A stretch of DNA of 64,000 bases from an uncultured Opitutales bacterium (GCA_937775295.1 CALKBZ010000006.1:1-64000); one strand, 5' to 3'. Shown: positions 48,397-57,725, counted from the stretch's first letter. Notes: generated by a model from the letters alone, not told the origin. Program-made: numbers and translations.

Positions 48397-49153
48397 TGGT
48401 CAAAATAAAGCGAGGATGAATCAACTACAACAACATGATTTCACGCAACTACAGTCCGTTGATCGGTTGATCGGAATCGATGAGGCGGGGCGTGGTTGCT
48501 TGGCTGGGCCAGTGACCGCAGGCGTATGCGTGTTGACGCGCGATTTTTTTGAATCCAAGGAGGCGCTTGAGCTGAGTGCTGCGATTAATGATTCGAAGCA
48601 GTTGAGTGGGCAGGCGCGGGCAGAGCAGCTCGCTATTATTGAGCAGTTGCGCGATCAAGGCTTACTGGACTTCGAAGTCGCTTCGGGCTCGGTGCAAGAA
48701 ATTGCGGAACTCAATATTCTCGGTGCGACTCGGTTGGCGATGCGTCGAGCAGTTGAAGGATTGGCGGCGCGCGCAAAGGATTGGGAATTGCCATTGGCGG
48801 CGGCGGATGGGCCTTTGTTTGAGTCTGAGGGTGGTCTGCGGATCATCGTTGATGGGCGGCCGCTCAAGCCGTTCCCCTATACGCACACTGGTATTATTAA
48901 GGGCGATGGCAAATCGCTGGCGATTGCGATGGCGAGTATTGTTGCAAAAGTTTCGCGTGATCGCGTACTGCTTGAGTTGGCTAAACAGTATCCAGAATAT
49001 GGCTTTGATCAACACAAAGGCTATGGTACTGCGGTGCATCGAACTGCCTTGCATGCGCATGGCGCGACGCCGATTCATCGAGCGCTGTTCTTACGCAACG
49101 TGTTGGATCTACAACAATCCGAACATGCATCCAATGAAATCGAGTTGGTCTAA
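48389..49153 (+). CDS. rnhB: Ribonuclease HII
   Basis: Type-2 RNase H that removes ribonucleotides from DNA. Motif GIDEAGRGCLAGPV (residues about 30-43) carries the catalytic Asp-Glu, KGDGKSLAIAMASIVAKVSRD the later Asp block, and YGFDQHKGYGTAVH the conserved C-terminal segment. 254 residues if it starts at 48389, overlapping the end of oxyR; an ATG at 48416 is the alternative. Its stop overlaps the next start (TAATG). Confidence 0.95.
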   Translation: MNSGQNKARMNQLQQHDFTQLQSVDRLIGIDEAGRGCLAGPVTAGVCVLTRDFFESKEALELSAAINDSKQLSGQARAEQLAIIEQLRDQGLLDFEVASGSVQEIAELNILGATRLAMRRAVEGLAARAKDWELPLAAADGPLFESEGGLRIIVDGRPLKPFPYTHTGIIKGDGKSLAIAMASIVAKVSRDRVLLELAKQYPEYGFDQHKGYGTAVHRTALHAHGATPIHRALFLRNVLDLQQSEHASNEIELV

Positions 49154-50487
49154 TGGCGGCCTCTGATCTAGACCAAATCGCGCAGCGTAATGTGCGCGCT
49201 TTTACACTGTTCCGAATGTTTTTCTCGGCACGGTTTTACTACCCAGTCTATGCGCTGCTGTTTTTAGACTACGGTCTTACGCTTGAGCAGTTCGGTCTCT
49301 TGAACGGCATTTGGGCTGCAACGATTGTGCTGCTCGAAGTGCCCTCCGGGGCATTGGCCGATACCTTGGGGCGGCGCAAGTTGCTGATCGCCACTGGCAT
49401 TTTTATGGTGCTGGAAATGTTGGTTCTGCTGGTGGCTCCAATTGACGGCGGGGCGGTGTTGTTTTCTCTTTTTGTGTTGAATCGTGTGTTGAGTGGTGCG
49501 GCTGAGGCGGCGGCCAGTGGTGCGGATGAGGCGCTGGCCTATGATTCACTCAAGGCGGCAGGGCAGGAGCACCGCTGGGGGCATGTACTTGAGCGTGTGC
49601 AGCGCGACACGTCGTTGGCGTTTTTCGTGGCGATGATGGTGGGGGCAGCTGTCTACGATGCCGAGTTAGTCAATGCGGTGCTGCGATTGTTCGGTTCTGC
49701 GCAGGTCGTGGTATCTGAACAGTTGATTAAGGTGCCAATCTTTCTTTCCTTACTGTCGTCGCTGGTCGTGTTGGCGATGGCACTGCGTATGCAGGAAGCC
49801 CCGCTTAAGGCACATGTGAGCGTGCGAGCGACGTTGGCTCGCTCTTTGCGGCAGTCGGTTGCAGCGGGTCAATGGATCTGGCTGACTGCATTCCCATTTG
49901 GAGTGATCTTGGCAGCGATGGTTGTGGATAGTGTGGTGCGTCAGTTCCTGACACTGGCCAGCGAATATTGGAACGTCATCGAGTTGCCGATCGCCAGTTA
50001 TGGCTTAATCGGTTCGGGCATGGCGTTGATGGGGGTGTTCGTGCCGAGGGTCGCACGGATACTGGCAGATACATATTCCCCAGTTCAGAACTTTGTGTTC
50101 GTCGGTGTGAGTGTATTGCTCGGACTGATGGGGCTTACAATGGCGCTGCCATATTGGGGGATTTTGCCAACGATTCTGCTATATGCGAGTATTCAAATGA
50201 CGGGTTATTTTGTGAGTCGTTACCTGAACGAAACGGCTCCGTCTGAGCAGCGTGCGACGGTATTGAGCTTTCGTGGTCTATCGACCAATTTCGTCTATGG
50301 TGCGGTGGCAATGCTGTATGCCGGGTTGATCGTTTCGATTCGAGCCGATCACTTACAGGTGGTCGAGGGCGCCGCTGCCGCGGTTGAGGATGCTGTCTTT
50401 GTCGAGTCGCTGGGTTGGTTCCCTGGCTTCTTCCTGGTCTTATCGTTGTGTGTCTTCTTATCGCACCGCCTTCGGTTTGGCAGATAG
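49153..50487 (+). CDS. Major facilitator superfamily transporter
   Basis: 444 residues with about 12 membrane helices. The loop between helices 2 and 3 reads GALADTLGRRKLL, the MFS motif A. N-terminal NVRAFTLFRMFFSARFYYPVYALLFLDYGLTLEQFG is typical for this small group of proton-coupled transporters. Coupled to rnhB by an overlapping TAATG. Substrate unknown. Confidence 0.85.
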   Translation: MAASDLDQIAQRNVRAFTLFRMFFSARFYYPVYALLFLDYGLTLEQFGLLNGIWAATIVLLEVPSGALADTLGRRKLLIATGIFMVLEMLVLLVAPIDGGAVLFSLFVLNRVLSGAAEAAASGADEALAYDSLKAAGQEHRWGHVLERVQRDTSLAFFVAMMVGAAVYDAELVNAVLRLFGSAQVVVSEQLIKVPIFLSLLSSLVVLAMALRMQEAPLKAHVSVRATLARSLRQSVAAGQWIWLTAFPFGVILAAMVVDSVVRQFLTLASEYWNVIELPIASYGLIGSGMALMGVFVPRVARILADTYSPVQNFVFVGVSVLLGLMGLTMALPYWGILPTILLYASIQMTGYFVSRYLNETAPSEQRATVLSFRGLSTNFVYGAVAMLYAGLIVSIRADHLQVVEGAAAAVEDAVFVESLGWFPGFFLVLSLCVFLSHRLRFGR

Positions 50488-50490
50488 TAC

Positions 50491-51077
50491 TAATCAGACG
50501 GTTTTAATCTCTCTGCGATGTGTCGAGACTCCTTGCAGGGAATCAGCATTCGATGATGAAAGAGCGCCGGGACGATGTGGTTGTCTGCTGCGATTTTTCA
50601 GCGTGAGCTGCGGGTTGGAATGATTAGCCAGTCGAATGGTGTGCGGTAGCGGTGGACCATCGTGTGATCCAGCGCTGCAGCATCTGCATCGAGTTACTGC
50701 AGCAACTTGCTTCGAAAATGCATATCACGACTCGCGTCACCTGGCCAGAAATGTGCGTGCAAGGTGCCATGCAGCAGTCCCAAGACACTAAAGAAGTGAC
50801 TCACCGAGAGGCTCCACCGAGAACTTGCAAATAATAGCGTGAAATCGTGGTGCCCGTCTTAAAGCCGAACAATGCAACTGGGACTGTGCTGCCGATGCTT
50901 TGATGGATGTAGACCTTCAGCTTTTCGGCTTGGTTGGCACGGTCGTGCGGGCCGTTGGCGGGCTCGAGGTCTGGGTCGTGGCAGTTGTACCTTGTTCACC
51001 TAGAAAGTGAGCCATTCGTCGATAGACGGTACCTTTGTCGCCCATGCCATAGACCGAATGATCGCCATTGGTGTCGC
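50491..51077 (-). pseudogene. Decayed lipase/alpha-beta hydrolase gene
   Basis: No intact frame fills this ~590-base gap, but the minus strand still spells an alpha/beta hydrolase lipase (triacylglycerol lipase/EstA-like) in three frames. Readable blocks in order: GDKGTVYRRMAHFLGEQG, then YNCHDPDLEPANGPHDRANQ, VALFGFKTGTTISRYYLQ, HGTLHAHFWPGDASRDMHFR and YRTPFDWLIIPTRSSR. Internal TGA/TAA stops occur after ISRYYLQVLGGASR and after SKLLQ, and there are at least two frameshifts. The nucleophile Ser of GFSMG has become Lys (GFKTG). The 5' end abuts the sulP stop. Confidence 0.75.
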
Positions 51078-52898
51078 CTAGACGCGTTCGCCTTTTTTTT
51101 GTTTGTCGCGCACTGGATCGATGTAGATTGAGACCTTGGCGACGTTATCGCCGAGATGTGCTTTGGCCCGTTTCAGTGCTTTCGCGGTGGAAAGTGTCGG
51201 GTTACTAGGTTCGTCGGTAAAGATATTGCGCGCTTCAATCGAATCGTAGACGCCAGAGTTTTGGAGGACACGAATCAAATCAGACTTCACTTCACTAAGA
51301 ATGAGGTAGCGGTTTTTATCAGCCATGTACAGCAGCAGCTCTTCAAGTGCCATCATCGCAGTGGCATCCATATTGTGCGCATTGCGCATTTTGAGGACGA
51401 CAATTTTAAGGTTGGGGTCTTCGCAAATACGGCGCATTTGATCGCGGAACAGCTCAGCCGCTCCGAAAAACAGCTCACCTTCGACGTGCACAATCGATAC
51501 TTCCGGCATGCTGCGTTGCTCGGGCGTTTTGACTTCGGCAAGGTAGCCCTCTTCATTAAAAGCATATTCAATCATCTCTGGTCGGGCGACTTTCTTGAGA
51601 AACAGAATAATCGAGATGCCCACACCAATATAGATCGCCATATCGAGCGGCATCAGCAGGCCACTGATAAAGGTCGTGCCGAAGACGATAGCATCGGATT
51701 TGGTGGACCGAGTAACGATGCGTATTGCATGTTTATTTATCAGTGAAATGCCGATTGCGATGACAAGCACCGCCAGTGTACTTTGCGGAATAAAGCGAGT
51801 ATAAGGACCGAGCACGAAGGCTCCGATAAAAACAATGGCACCACTGATATAGCTGGTGAGCACCGTGCAGCCTCCGCTGGTCGCACTGAGCGTGGAGCGC
51901 GTCAGCGAGCCGGATGCAGGCATGCCGGAAAAGAAGGCGCAACCGATATTGGCCATGCCGATAGAGAACATCGCTTGGTTGGCATCCAGTCGTGCACCAG
52001 TCTTTGCGGCGAGGGATTTGCCGATCGAAATGCCTTCTAAGATACAGAGCAGAGCGATGGCCAATGCCGGGCTCGCGAGTAGCTGGATATTTGCGAGCGA
52101 CAGTGAGGGCGCTTGAAAAGACCAGTCTGCGGCGTTGATGCCAGAGAGGAAGGCGACGCCTGTATCGTGGCCAACTGTCAGCGCGGCGAGCAACGAAAGC
52201 GTGATCAAACAAATCGCGACGTTGGGCAGTGCTTTAAAAAAACGGTTGAGCCAGACATACATCACCACCGTGAAGAGGCTGATGCCGACTGTTATCCAGT
52301 GAATGGTCTCAATCGAGGAGGCGATCAATATGATCGAGTCGTAAAAGGTCGCCCCTTTGCGCGGTAGGCTTAAGCCGAGAACCTTGGGGATTTGATTGGC
52401 AATAATGAGCAATGCCGCTGCCGTGATATAGCCGGTAATTACCGAACGCGAAATATATTGCACAAAATTTGCGACCTTAAAATAAGCGCCCGCCACCACG
52501 AATAGACCCACCATCAGAATCAACAACGGCACAAGATTGAGCATCTGTGTGCCTGCGATGCCGAGGCTGGCAAAGGCACTCAGCAGCATGACCGAAGTCG
52601 CATTGGTCGGCCCTAGGGTGATATAGTGGCTCTTGGCGAAAATCGGTGCGACCATCCCCGCGATGGCCGAACCGTAGATTCCGTATTGAATCGGTAGCCC
52701 TGCAATCAACGCATAAGCCATCCCTTGTGGAAATGCCAACAGAGCGACATTTAATCCCGCGCGCGTATCACCGAGGAGATGACTCTTAAAGTCATTTTGA
52801 TAGCCGGAGAGTGACTCTCGGAGCGGAAAAAAGTCGAGGCCGTTATACTCCCTTGCCGCAATTACGGCTTGTTTTACATATTGAAAAATCGAGGACAC
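51078..52898 (-). CDS. SulP family anion transporter with STAS domain
   Basis: 606-residue SLC26/SulP protein. The conserved start of the membrane domain is GDTRAGLNVALLAFPQGMAYALIAGLP, with LGPTNATSVMLLSAF following. About 10-12 helices run to residue ~430. The C-terminal STAS domain (about 460-570) contains VSIVHVEGELFFGAAELF and NAHNMDATAMMALEELL. Such transporters move sulfate, bicarbonate or other anions; bacterial BicA-like members take up bicarbonate. The substrate is undetermined. Confidence 0.93.
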   Translation of the reverse strand: MSSIFQYVKQAVIAAREYNGLDFFPLRESLSGYQNDFKSHLLGDTRAGLNVALLAFPQGMAYALIAGLPIQYGIYGSAIAGMVAPIFAKSHYITLGPTNATSVMLLSAFASLGIAGTQMLNLVPLLILMVGLFVVAGAYFKVANFVQYISRSVITGYITAAALLIIANQIPKVLGLSLPRKGATFYDSIILIASSIETIHWITVGISLFTVVMYVWLNRFFKALPNVAICLITLSLLAALTVGHDTGVAFLSGINAADWSFQAPSLSLANIQLLASPALAIALLCILEGISIGKSLAAKTGARLDANQAMFSIGMANIGCAFFSGMPASGSLTRSTLSATSGGCTVLTSYISGAIVFIGAFVLGPYTRFIPQSTLAVLVIAIGISLINKHAIRIVTRSTKSDAIVFGTTFISGLLMPLDMAIYIGVGISIILFLKKVARPEMIEYAFNEEGYLAEVKTPEQRSMPEVSIVHVEGELFFGAAELFRDQMRRICEDPNLKIVVLKMRNAHNMDATAMMALEELLLYMADKNRYLILSEVKSDLIRVLQNSGVYDSIEARNIFTDEPSNPTLSTAKALKRAKAHLGDNVAKVSIYIDPVRDKQKKGERV

Positions 52899-52948
52899 TA
52901 AAGATTCGGTTACGACTTATTTTATGTGTGATTTTTTCAAATGCAAAC

Positions 52949-53737
52949 TTACTGTCCGTTCGGGTAAAGCGTCGCCATGACTTCGGCGTGCAGCGGCGCT
53001 TTTGCCGCGATGATGCAGCGTTCGTCGAACGCGTCGCCACCTTTCCAGCCAGTTACGGTGAAACCCGCACCTTGCAGGCAAGGGATGATTGCAGCACAGT
53101 CCCAAATTTCCATCATTGGATCGCACATGATGTCGGTGAAGCCAGAGCAGAGTAGGATGTAGCCACCTGCATCGCCCCAAGAGCGGTAGAGTGCGGTCTT
53201 CGGAGGCAGCGCAGTCCAGTCGGCATTATTCTGCCAAAGTGTGGTACGAATCGGATCAGTGGTGCACAGGGTTGCTTCGCCCAGAGGGCAGGCCGTACGT
53301 CCAGAGACAGGCTTGCCGTTGAGCGTCGTGGTTTCACAGTCGCCGATTACGAGTTGCTTGAGCACTGGTTGATTAATGGCACCGATTACGGGGCGGCCTT
53401 TATAAAGTAGGGCGATCAAGGTCGCGAACAAGGGCACTCCTGAAATGAAAGACTTGGTGCCGTCAACAGGGTCGAGCACCCATACGAAATCCGCATCGTC
53501 GCGCTCGCTGCCGTATTCTTCGCCAATGATGCCGTGCTCTGGGTAGCGCTCGGCGAGGATTTCGCGAATACGTTTCTCGGCATTTTGATCGGCCAGTGTA
53601 ACGGGTGTCTTGTCGGACTTACGCTCGATTTCGACATCTGGCCCGTAGTGTGGCATGATCTCTTTGGAAGCCTCTTCGCAAAGGTAGGCAATGAATTCAA
53701 TAAATTCGTCTTTTTGGGCGCGTGTGAGTTGTGACAT
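52949..53737 (-). CDS. Inositol-monophosphatase family phosphatase (histidinol-phosphatase-like)
   Basis: 262-residue Mg-dependent phosphomonoesterase of the IMPase/FBPase fold. Metal-binding motifs: GEEYGSE near residue 65, DPVDGTKSFISG near 85-95, and WDCAAIIPCLQGAG near 210. Lys-Ser-Asp-Lys-Thr-Pro-Val-Thr precedes the first motif, as in HisN. Closest groups are histidinol-phosphatase HisN and IMPase/CysQ; the sequence is most like HisN, but substrate is not settled. The frame is open to 53797; the ATG at 53737 (MSQLTRAQKD) is preferred. Confidence 0.88.
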   Translation of the reverse strand: MSQLTRAQKDEFIEFIAYLCEEASKEIMPHYGPDVEIERKSDKTPVTLADQNAEKRIREILAERYPEHGIIGEEYGSERDDADFVWVLDPVDGTKSFISGVPLFATLIALLYKGRPVIGAINQPVLKQLVIGDCETTTLNGKPVSGRTACPLGEATLCTTDPIRTTLWQNNADWTALPPKTALYRSWGDAGGYILLCSGFTDIMCDPMMEIWDCAAIIPCLQGAGFTVTGWKGGDAFDERCIIAAKAPLHAEVMATLYPNGQ

Positions 53738-53961
53738 ATCGACTGGAAGTGCAGGTTGAAAATCGAGCAATGTGGGGTGTGATGCATGTTCTGGCAACCG
53801 TAGATTCAGAGGATTTTAATCTGCGATTGGCAGCGGCATATTAGCTGTGGCAAAATCACAATCGCGGCGAATTCGTTTTCGAGGTGTGGCGTTTGGTTTG
53901 GTCTTTCACTTTGTGAAATCCGGTCTTGTCGTAATTGCGCAGACGGAACAACTTTCTTTAC

Positions 53962-54621
53962 GTGATTAATACGCCCATACATGTGATTGATTTTGAAGGC
54001 AGCCGCCAGAGTGGTATTGTCGAGTATGGCGTGGTCACCCTAGCTGGGGCGAAGATCGTGGCGACTTACACACGGCTGTGCGCTGCAGTGGGTACGATCA
54101 GTGACCGAGATCGTCAGCAGCACGGTATTTCGGAACTTGCTGCCGCAGAGCAGGCGCGTTTTGATACAGAGTGGGATTTTTTTGCGCAACTGCGTGCGAC
54201 GGGGCCGCTCTGTGCGCATAATGCGGCGGTGGAAGATGGCTTGTTGCGTAGCGTTTGGTCGTATCCACGCAGTTCGCCCGATTTCTCGGCAGTGGGCCGA
54301 TCGGTCGCTAGTTGGGGGCCATGGTTGGATACCTTGTATCTGTATCGTCGTATTTACCCACAACTTGACAGTCATAAACTCGGCGATCTGATCGTGCTGT
54401 TTGATTTACAGACGTCGTTAGATAAACATGCCGCGCTGTATTGTCCTGTAAAACGCCGCCATTATCATTGTGCGCTGTACGACACGCTCGCTTCTGCTTT
54501 ACTGCTGCGTCGTCTCTATGAAGAGCCAGATCTTCATTCGTTAAGTCTGCACTGGTTGTTTTTACACAGCTCTTCGACCGACGCGGTTCGCGATGCGATC
54601 GGCCAACAAGACCTTTTTTAG
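53962..54621 (+). CDS. DEDD-type 3'-5' exonuclease (DnaQ-like)
   Basis: 219 residues with an RNase T/DNA polymerase III epsilon exonuclease fold. Exo I is VIDFEGSRQSGIVEYGVVTL (Asp-Glu), Exo II HNAAVEDGLL, and Exo III HYHCALYDTLASALLL with the His and Asp of DEDDh. Likely GTG start at 53962 (frame open from a TTG at 53935). Stand-alone exonuclease, not a replicative polymerase subunit by size. It precedes fmt by 6 bases. Confidence 0.87.
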   Translation: MINTPIHVIDFEGSRQSGIVEYGVVTLAGAKIVATYTRLCAAVGTISDRDRQQHGISELAAAEQARFDTEWDFFAQLRATGPLCAHNAAVEDGLLRSVWSYPRSSPDFSAVGRSVASWGPWLDTLYLYRRIYPQLDSHKLGDLIVLFDLQTSLDKHAALYCPVKRRHYHCALYDTLASALLLRRLYEEPDLHSLSLHWLFLHSSSTDAVRDAIGQQDLF

Positions 54622-54627
54622 AATCGA

Positions 54628-55611
54628 ATGAGTCATCTGCCTACTATTGTTTTTTTTGGATCGGATGCGATCTGCCTGCCTGTATTGAATTACTTAAAGC
54701 ATGAAGCTGCGGGCGAATGTGTGCTGCGTGCAGTGGTCTCGCAGCCAGACCGGCGTCAGGGGCGTGGTAAGCAGTTGCAGCCGAACGCGGTTGCAGCCTG
54801 GGCGTTGGCGAACGGCGTCGAGCTGTTGCAGCCCGAACAACCGACGCGAGAATTAGCCGACTGGATGGTGGCCGAGGAGATCGCGGTGGCACTGGTCATG
54901 GCCTATGGGCATTTCTTGCAGAAATCCCTGCGCGAAGCGGCAACGCATGGCATGTTAAACTTTCACGGCTCACTGCTTCCGCAGTATCGTGGCGCTTCGC
55001 CGGTAGAGACCGCGCTGGCCTTTGGTGACGCCGAAACGGGCGTGGGCCTCATGCAGGTCGTCAAAGAAATGGACGCCGGTGGCGTAGCCGATTCAGAGAC
55101 TGTTCGTATTGGCGAACAGGATACAGGGCCTGAGTTACGCGTCAAAGTGGGCGAGGCCGTTGTGCCATTGTTACGCCGAAATTTGGTGGCGATGCTGGCG
55201 GGCGAGTTACAGTTTAAACAGCAGGATATAAGTCTGGTTACGTATTGTCGAAAGATGTGCAAGGGAGACGGGGCCGTCGACTTCACTTTGCCAGCGGTTG
55301 CGATCTATAATCGCTTGCGAGCGTTTACGCCCTGGCCAGGCGGGTATTTTGATCATGGCGAAGTACGGATTAAGATCGGTCGAGCTAGTGTCGAACTGGA
55401 GTGTGCCGAGTCCGCCGAGCCCGGCACTGTATTGAGCACTAGCCCTGCAGTGCGTGTGGCCACCAGTGAAGGTGTGCTTTGCTGCCATGAACTGCAGCGC
55501 CCTAGTGCGCGGATGCTACCTGTTGCGGATTTTCTGTGTGGCTACTCAATAGCCGAGGGCGACCGTTTGATTGGTGGGACTGCCGAGCCATTGGTACGTA
55601 AAGAACCCTGA
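54628..55611 (+). CDS. fmt: Methionyl-tRNA formyltransferase
   Basis: Formylates Met-tRNAi for translation initiation, using 10-formyl-THF. The catalytic triad region is FHGSLLPQYRGASPVETAL near residue 110, with EMDAGGVADSETV following. N-terminal IVFFGSDAICLPVLNYL starts the Rossmann domain and AIYNRLRAFTPWPGGYF begins the C-terminal tRNA-binding domain. 327 residues. No def gene adjacent. Confidence 0.95.
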   Translation: MSHLPTIVFFGSDAICLPVLNYLKHEAAGECVLRAVVSQPDRRQGRGKQLQPNAVAAWALANGVELLQPEQPTRELADWMVAEEIAVALVMAYGHFLQKSLREAATHGMLNFHGSLLPQYRGASPVETALAFGDAETGVGLMQVVKEMDAGGVADSETVRIGEQDTGPELRVKVGEAVVPLLRRNLVAMLAGELQFKQQDISLVTYCRKMCKGDGAVDFTLPAVAIYNRLRAFTPWPGGYFDHGEVRIKIGRASVELECAESAEPGTVLSTSPAVRVATSEGVLCCHELQRPSARMLPVADFLCGYSIAEGDRLIGGTAEPLVRKEP

Positions 55612-55691
55612 AGGATTTGATGCCTTTATTTGCCTTGGTTTAACGCTTCACTTGAGCCGGTGAGCGACGCAGGGTAAATGCTTTTCCAGCA

Positions 55692-56843
55692 TTAATCGCA
55701 GCAACAGGATTTTGCCGCTGGTTTCGGCAGTTGACTGTGGTAGAGGGAGATTAGCAAAATGAGAATCAAGGCGATACCGCTGAGGTGTTGCCACAATTCT
55801 GGTTCCATGGCTGTGTGCTGATGAATGCTGTGCTCCATGGTTTGTGCGCCGAGTGTGCTGTTGAGTAGCCAGCCGGCGAGCCACGCGATGACGATAAGAC
55901 TGCCGAGGTAAATTAACGTGGCTTTGTGTCCGAGCATTTTCCAGAGGGTGATGACGGTTGCGGTATTGGTGGCTGGTCCGGTGATTAGAAAAATAAGGGC
56001 TGCGCCCGGCGAAAGTCCCGCGGCCATCAGCGCATACGCCATCGGGATCGATGCAGTCGCGCAAATGTAGAGCGGTAGGCTGATCGCCGTAGCGAGCAAG
56101 AAGGCGAGCGGACCGGTACTGAAGTGACCACTGATCAAATCGGGCGGAAGTAGTGTAGTGATGAGCCCCGCAAGTGCGAGGCCAACCAGTAGTGCGACGG
56201 CGAGATCGGCAGGCAGTTTGATGAAGCCGTAACGGAGCCCGGTTGAGAGGCGGGAGGGCTGAGGGTTAGAGACCTGAGGCTTGAGCGCAGAGACTTGAGG
56301 TGTCTTAATCATACTCGGCGTTGATTGGGGATTAGGATTAGGATTAGGAGTAAGATTAGGGCTCAAGCTTGAGGCTGGAGAGCTGGGCGGAGCGTTGTCC
56401 TCTACCCGGTTATTACAAAATAGCTCGATCAGGAATCCGGTGACGATGCCTGAGATGAAAGCGACTGCGACGCGCACCGTGGCGAAGAGGCCACCCATTA
56501 GGGAATAGGTCGCTAGAATGCTATCGACGCCAGTTTGTGGGGTGGAGCTAAGGAATGCGGCGGTGGCGCCGCGGCTCGCACCGCTCTGGTGCAGAGAGGC
56601 GGCGACTGGTATCACGGAGCAAGAGCAGAGTGGCATAGGAACGCCAATCAAGCAGGCTTTGAACACTGCGCCTATGCCAGGCTTGCCGAGTAGGCGTTGC
56701 ACTTGTTCTTTGCGGATCAAAATATGCAGCAGACCTGCGATCGCGAATCCGAAGATCAAGTAAGGCGCCATCTCTGCGACCATGTACCAGGTGTTGAGGG
56801 CGAATGCTTTGAGGAATGTAATCATCAGGTGATCAGTATTCAT
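55692..56843 (-). CDS. Cu/Zn-type efflux permease of the SO_0444/DUF318 family
   Basis: 383-residue permease with two blocks of helices (about 25-145 and 210-370). The family's conserved MPLCSCSVIPVAASLHQSGAS is at residues 70-91 with Cys73 and Cys75, and SSTPQTGVDSILATYSLMG follows. The C-terminus is Cys-rich (SCCCD). It is expected to move a transition-metal ion such as Cu or Zn. Residues 150-200 are a low-complexity cytoplasmic loop (SPNLTPNPNPNPQST, TPQVSALKPQ) translated from the dispersed simple repeat. It is divergent from the DtxR-type regulator. Confidence 0.87.
   Translation of the reverse strand: MNTDHLMITFLKAFALNTWYMVAEMAPYLIFGFAIAGLLHILIRKEQVQRLLGKPGIGAVFKACLIGVPMPLCSCSVIPVAASLHQSGASRGATAAFLSSTPQTGVDSILATYSLMGGLFATVRVAVAFISGIVTGFLIELFCNNRVEDNAPPSSPASSLSPNLTPNPNPNPQSTPSMIKTPQVSALKPQVSNPQPSRLSTGLRYGFIKLPADLAVALLVGLALAGLITTLLPPDLISGHFSTGPLAFLLATAISLPLYICATASIPMAYALMAAGLSPGAALIFLITGPATNTATVITLWKMLGHKATLIYLGSLIVIAWLAGWLLNSTLGAQTMEHSIHQHTAMEPELWQHLSGIALILILLISLYHSQLPKPAAKSCCCD
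56252..56391 (-). repeat. GGCTGAG/GACTTGAGG repeat inside the permease gene
   Basis: Third location of the dispersed simple repeat, here diverged, with units AGGGCTGAGGG, GAGACCTGAGG, and GAGACTTGAGG, followed by four GGATTA hexamers (56338-56357). Read in the gene's direction it encodes Ser/Pro/Gln/Asn-rich residues 150-200. Confidence 0.8.
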
Positions 56844-56965
56844 CGGGGGGTGGAGCTGACAACACTAAGAACGATGACGGACATCGAATGAAGAAATGTG
56901 AGAGGGACGTGTCCGTCTCGTCCGCTGATCGAATCCTAGCTTTTGCGACGCTCTGTGGTCGACTC

Positions 56966-56985
56966 GGACCACACGGAGGTGGTCC
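56966..56985. promoter_or_regulatory. Inverted repeat upstream of the DtxR-family gene
   Basis: GGACCAC and GTGGTCC (perfect 7-bp arms, 6-base centre) lie between the permease and regulator start codons. Could be an operator of the DtxR-type protein or a hairpin; arms do not match the DtxR/MntR consensus that I know. Confidence 0.35.
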
Positions 56986-57059
56986 CTCCGATTGGAAGAT
57001 GTCGCTTGTTAAAAAATGATCTTGGCGTGCGGGACTCGAGAAGTGATCGTAGTGGGCAC

Positions 57060-57725
57060 ATGGCTAGTTCTACGGTTGAAGATTATATTAAGCACATATA
57101 CCTCATTTCTGAGAAATCGGAAAAGGATCAGGTGTCGATGGGCAGTGTTGCTGAGGCTTTGGGCGTCGTGCCTGGTACCGCTACCACGATGGTCAAGGCA
57201 TTGGCCGATGCCGGTCTGGTCGATTATGCGCCGCGGGTCGGGGTCCATTTGACCGTGCATGGCCGCAAACTGGCGCTGCATGTGCTGCGCCGGCATCGTT
57301 TGATTGAGCAATTTTTAGTCGAAGTGCTTGGCTTTGATTGGTCGGAGGTACATGAGGAGGCCGAGTGTATGGAGCATGTGGTTTCGGATTTATTACTTGA
57401 GCGGATCGATCAATATCTGGGCCATCCCACAGAGGACCCGCATGGTGACCCGATCCCTTCGGCAGCAGGTGAGTTATTGCACGGCAACTCAGAGAGCTTG
57501 GTGGCGTGCCCTTTGGATACGCAGCTTTCTGTGGCGCGTATAACCGACCAAGACCCTGACTTTTTGCAATACATAGCCAGTGCCGGGCTCAACCTTGGCG
57601 TGTCCTTGCGAGTGGTGGCGCGCAACTTGAGTTCGGAATCTGTGCGTCTCAAAGTCGGGCCAGCGAATGAGAGCCTAACCTTGGGCTTGGGCGCAGCGGC
57701 TAAAGTGTTGGTGCGCGAGGGATAG
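57060..57725 (+). CDS. DtxR/MntR family metal-dependent transcriptional regulator
   Basis: 221-residue regulator. The N-terminal winged helix (STVEDYIKHIYLISEK, then VSMGSVAEALGVVPGTATTM) and dimerisation segment with metal ligands RRHRLIEQFLVEVLGFDWSEVHEEAECMEHVVS are classic for DtxR/MntR. HxxP-type GHPTEDPHGDPIP is conserved. A C-terminal FeoA/SH3-like domain (about 155-221) is present. Likely senses Mn or Fe and controls the divergent permease. ATG at 57060 chosen; the frame is open from 56943. Confidence 0.92.
   Translation: MASSTVEDYIKHIYLISEKSEKDQVSMGSVAEALGVVPGTATTMVKALADAGLVDYAPRVGVHLTVHGRKLALHVLRRHRLIEQFLVEVLGFDWSEVHEEAECMEHVVSDLLLERIDQYLGHPTEDPHGDPIPSAAGELLHGNSESLVACPLDTQLSVARITDQDPDFLQYIASAGLNLGVSLRVVARNLSSESVRLKVGPANESLTLGLGAAAKVLVREG

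Noticed and set aside
48606-49166. 186-residue ORF in another frame over rnhB
   Set aside because: rnhB motifs are unmistakable in the main frame; this frame is Trp/Arg/Cys-rich and unlike any protein.
56966-56985. DtxR operator (firm call)
   Set aside because: Arms GGACCAC/GTGGTCC do not match the known DtxR/MntR palindromes, so it is listed only as a candidate.
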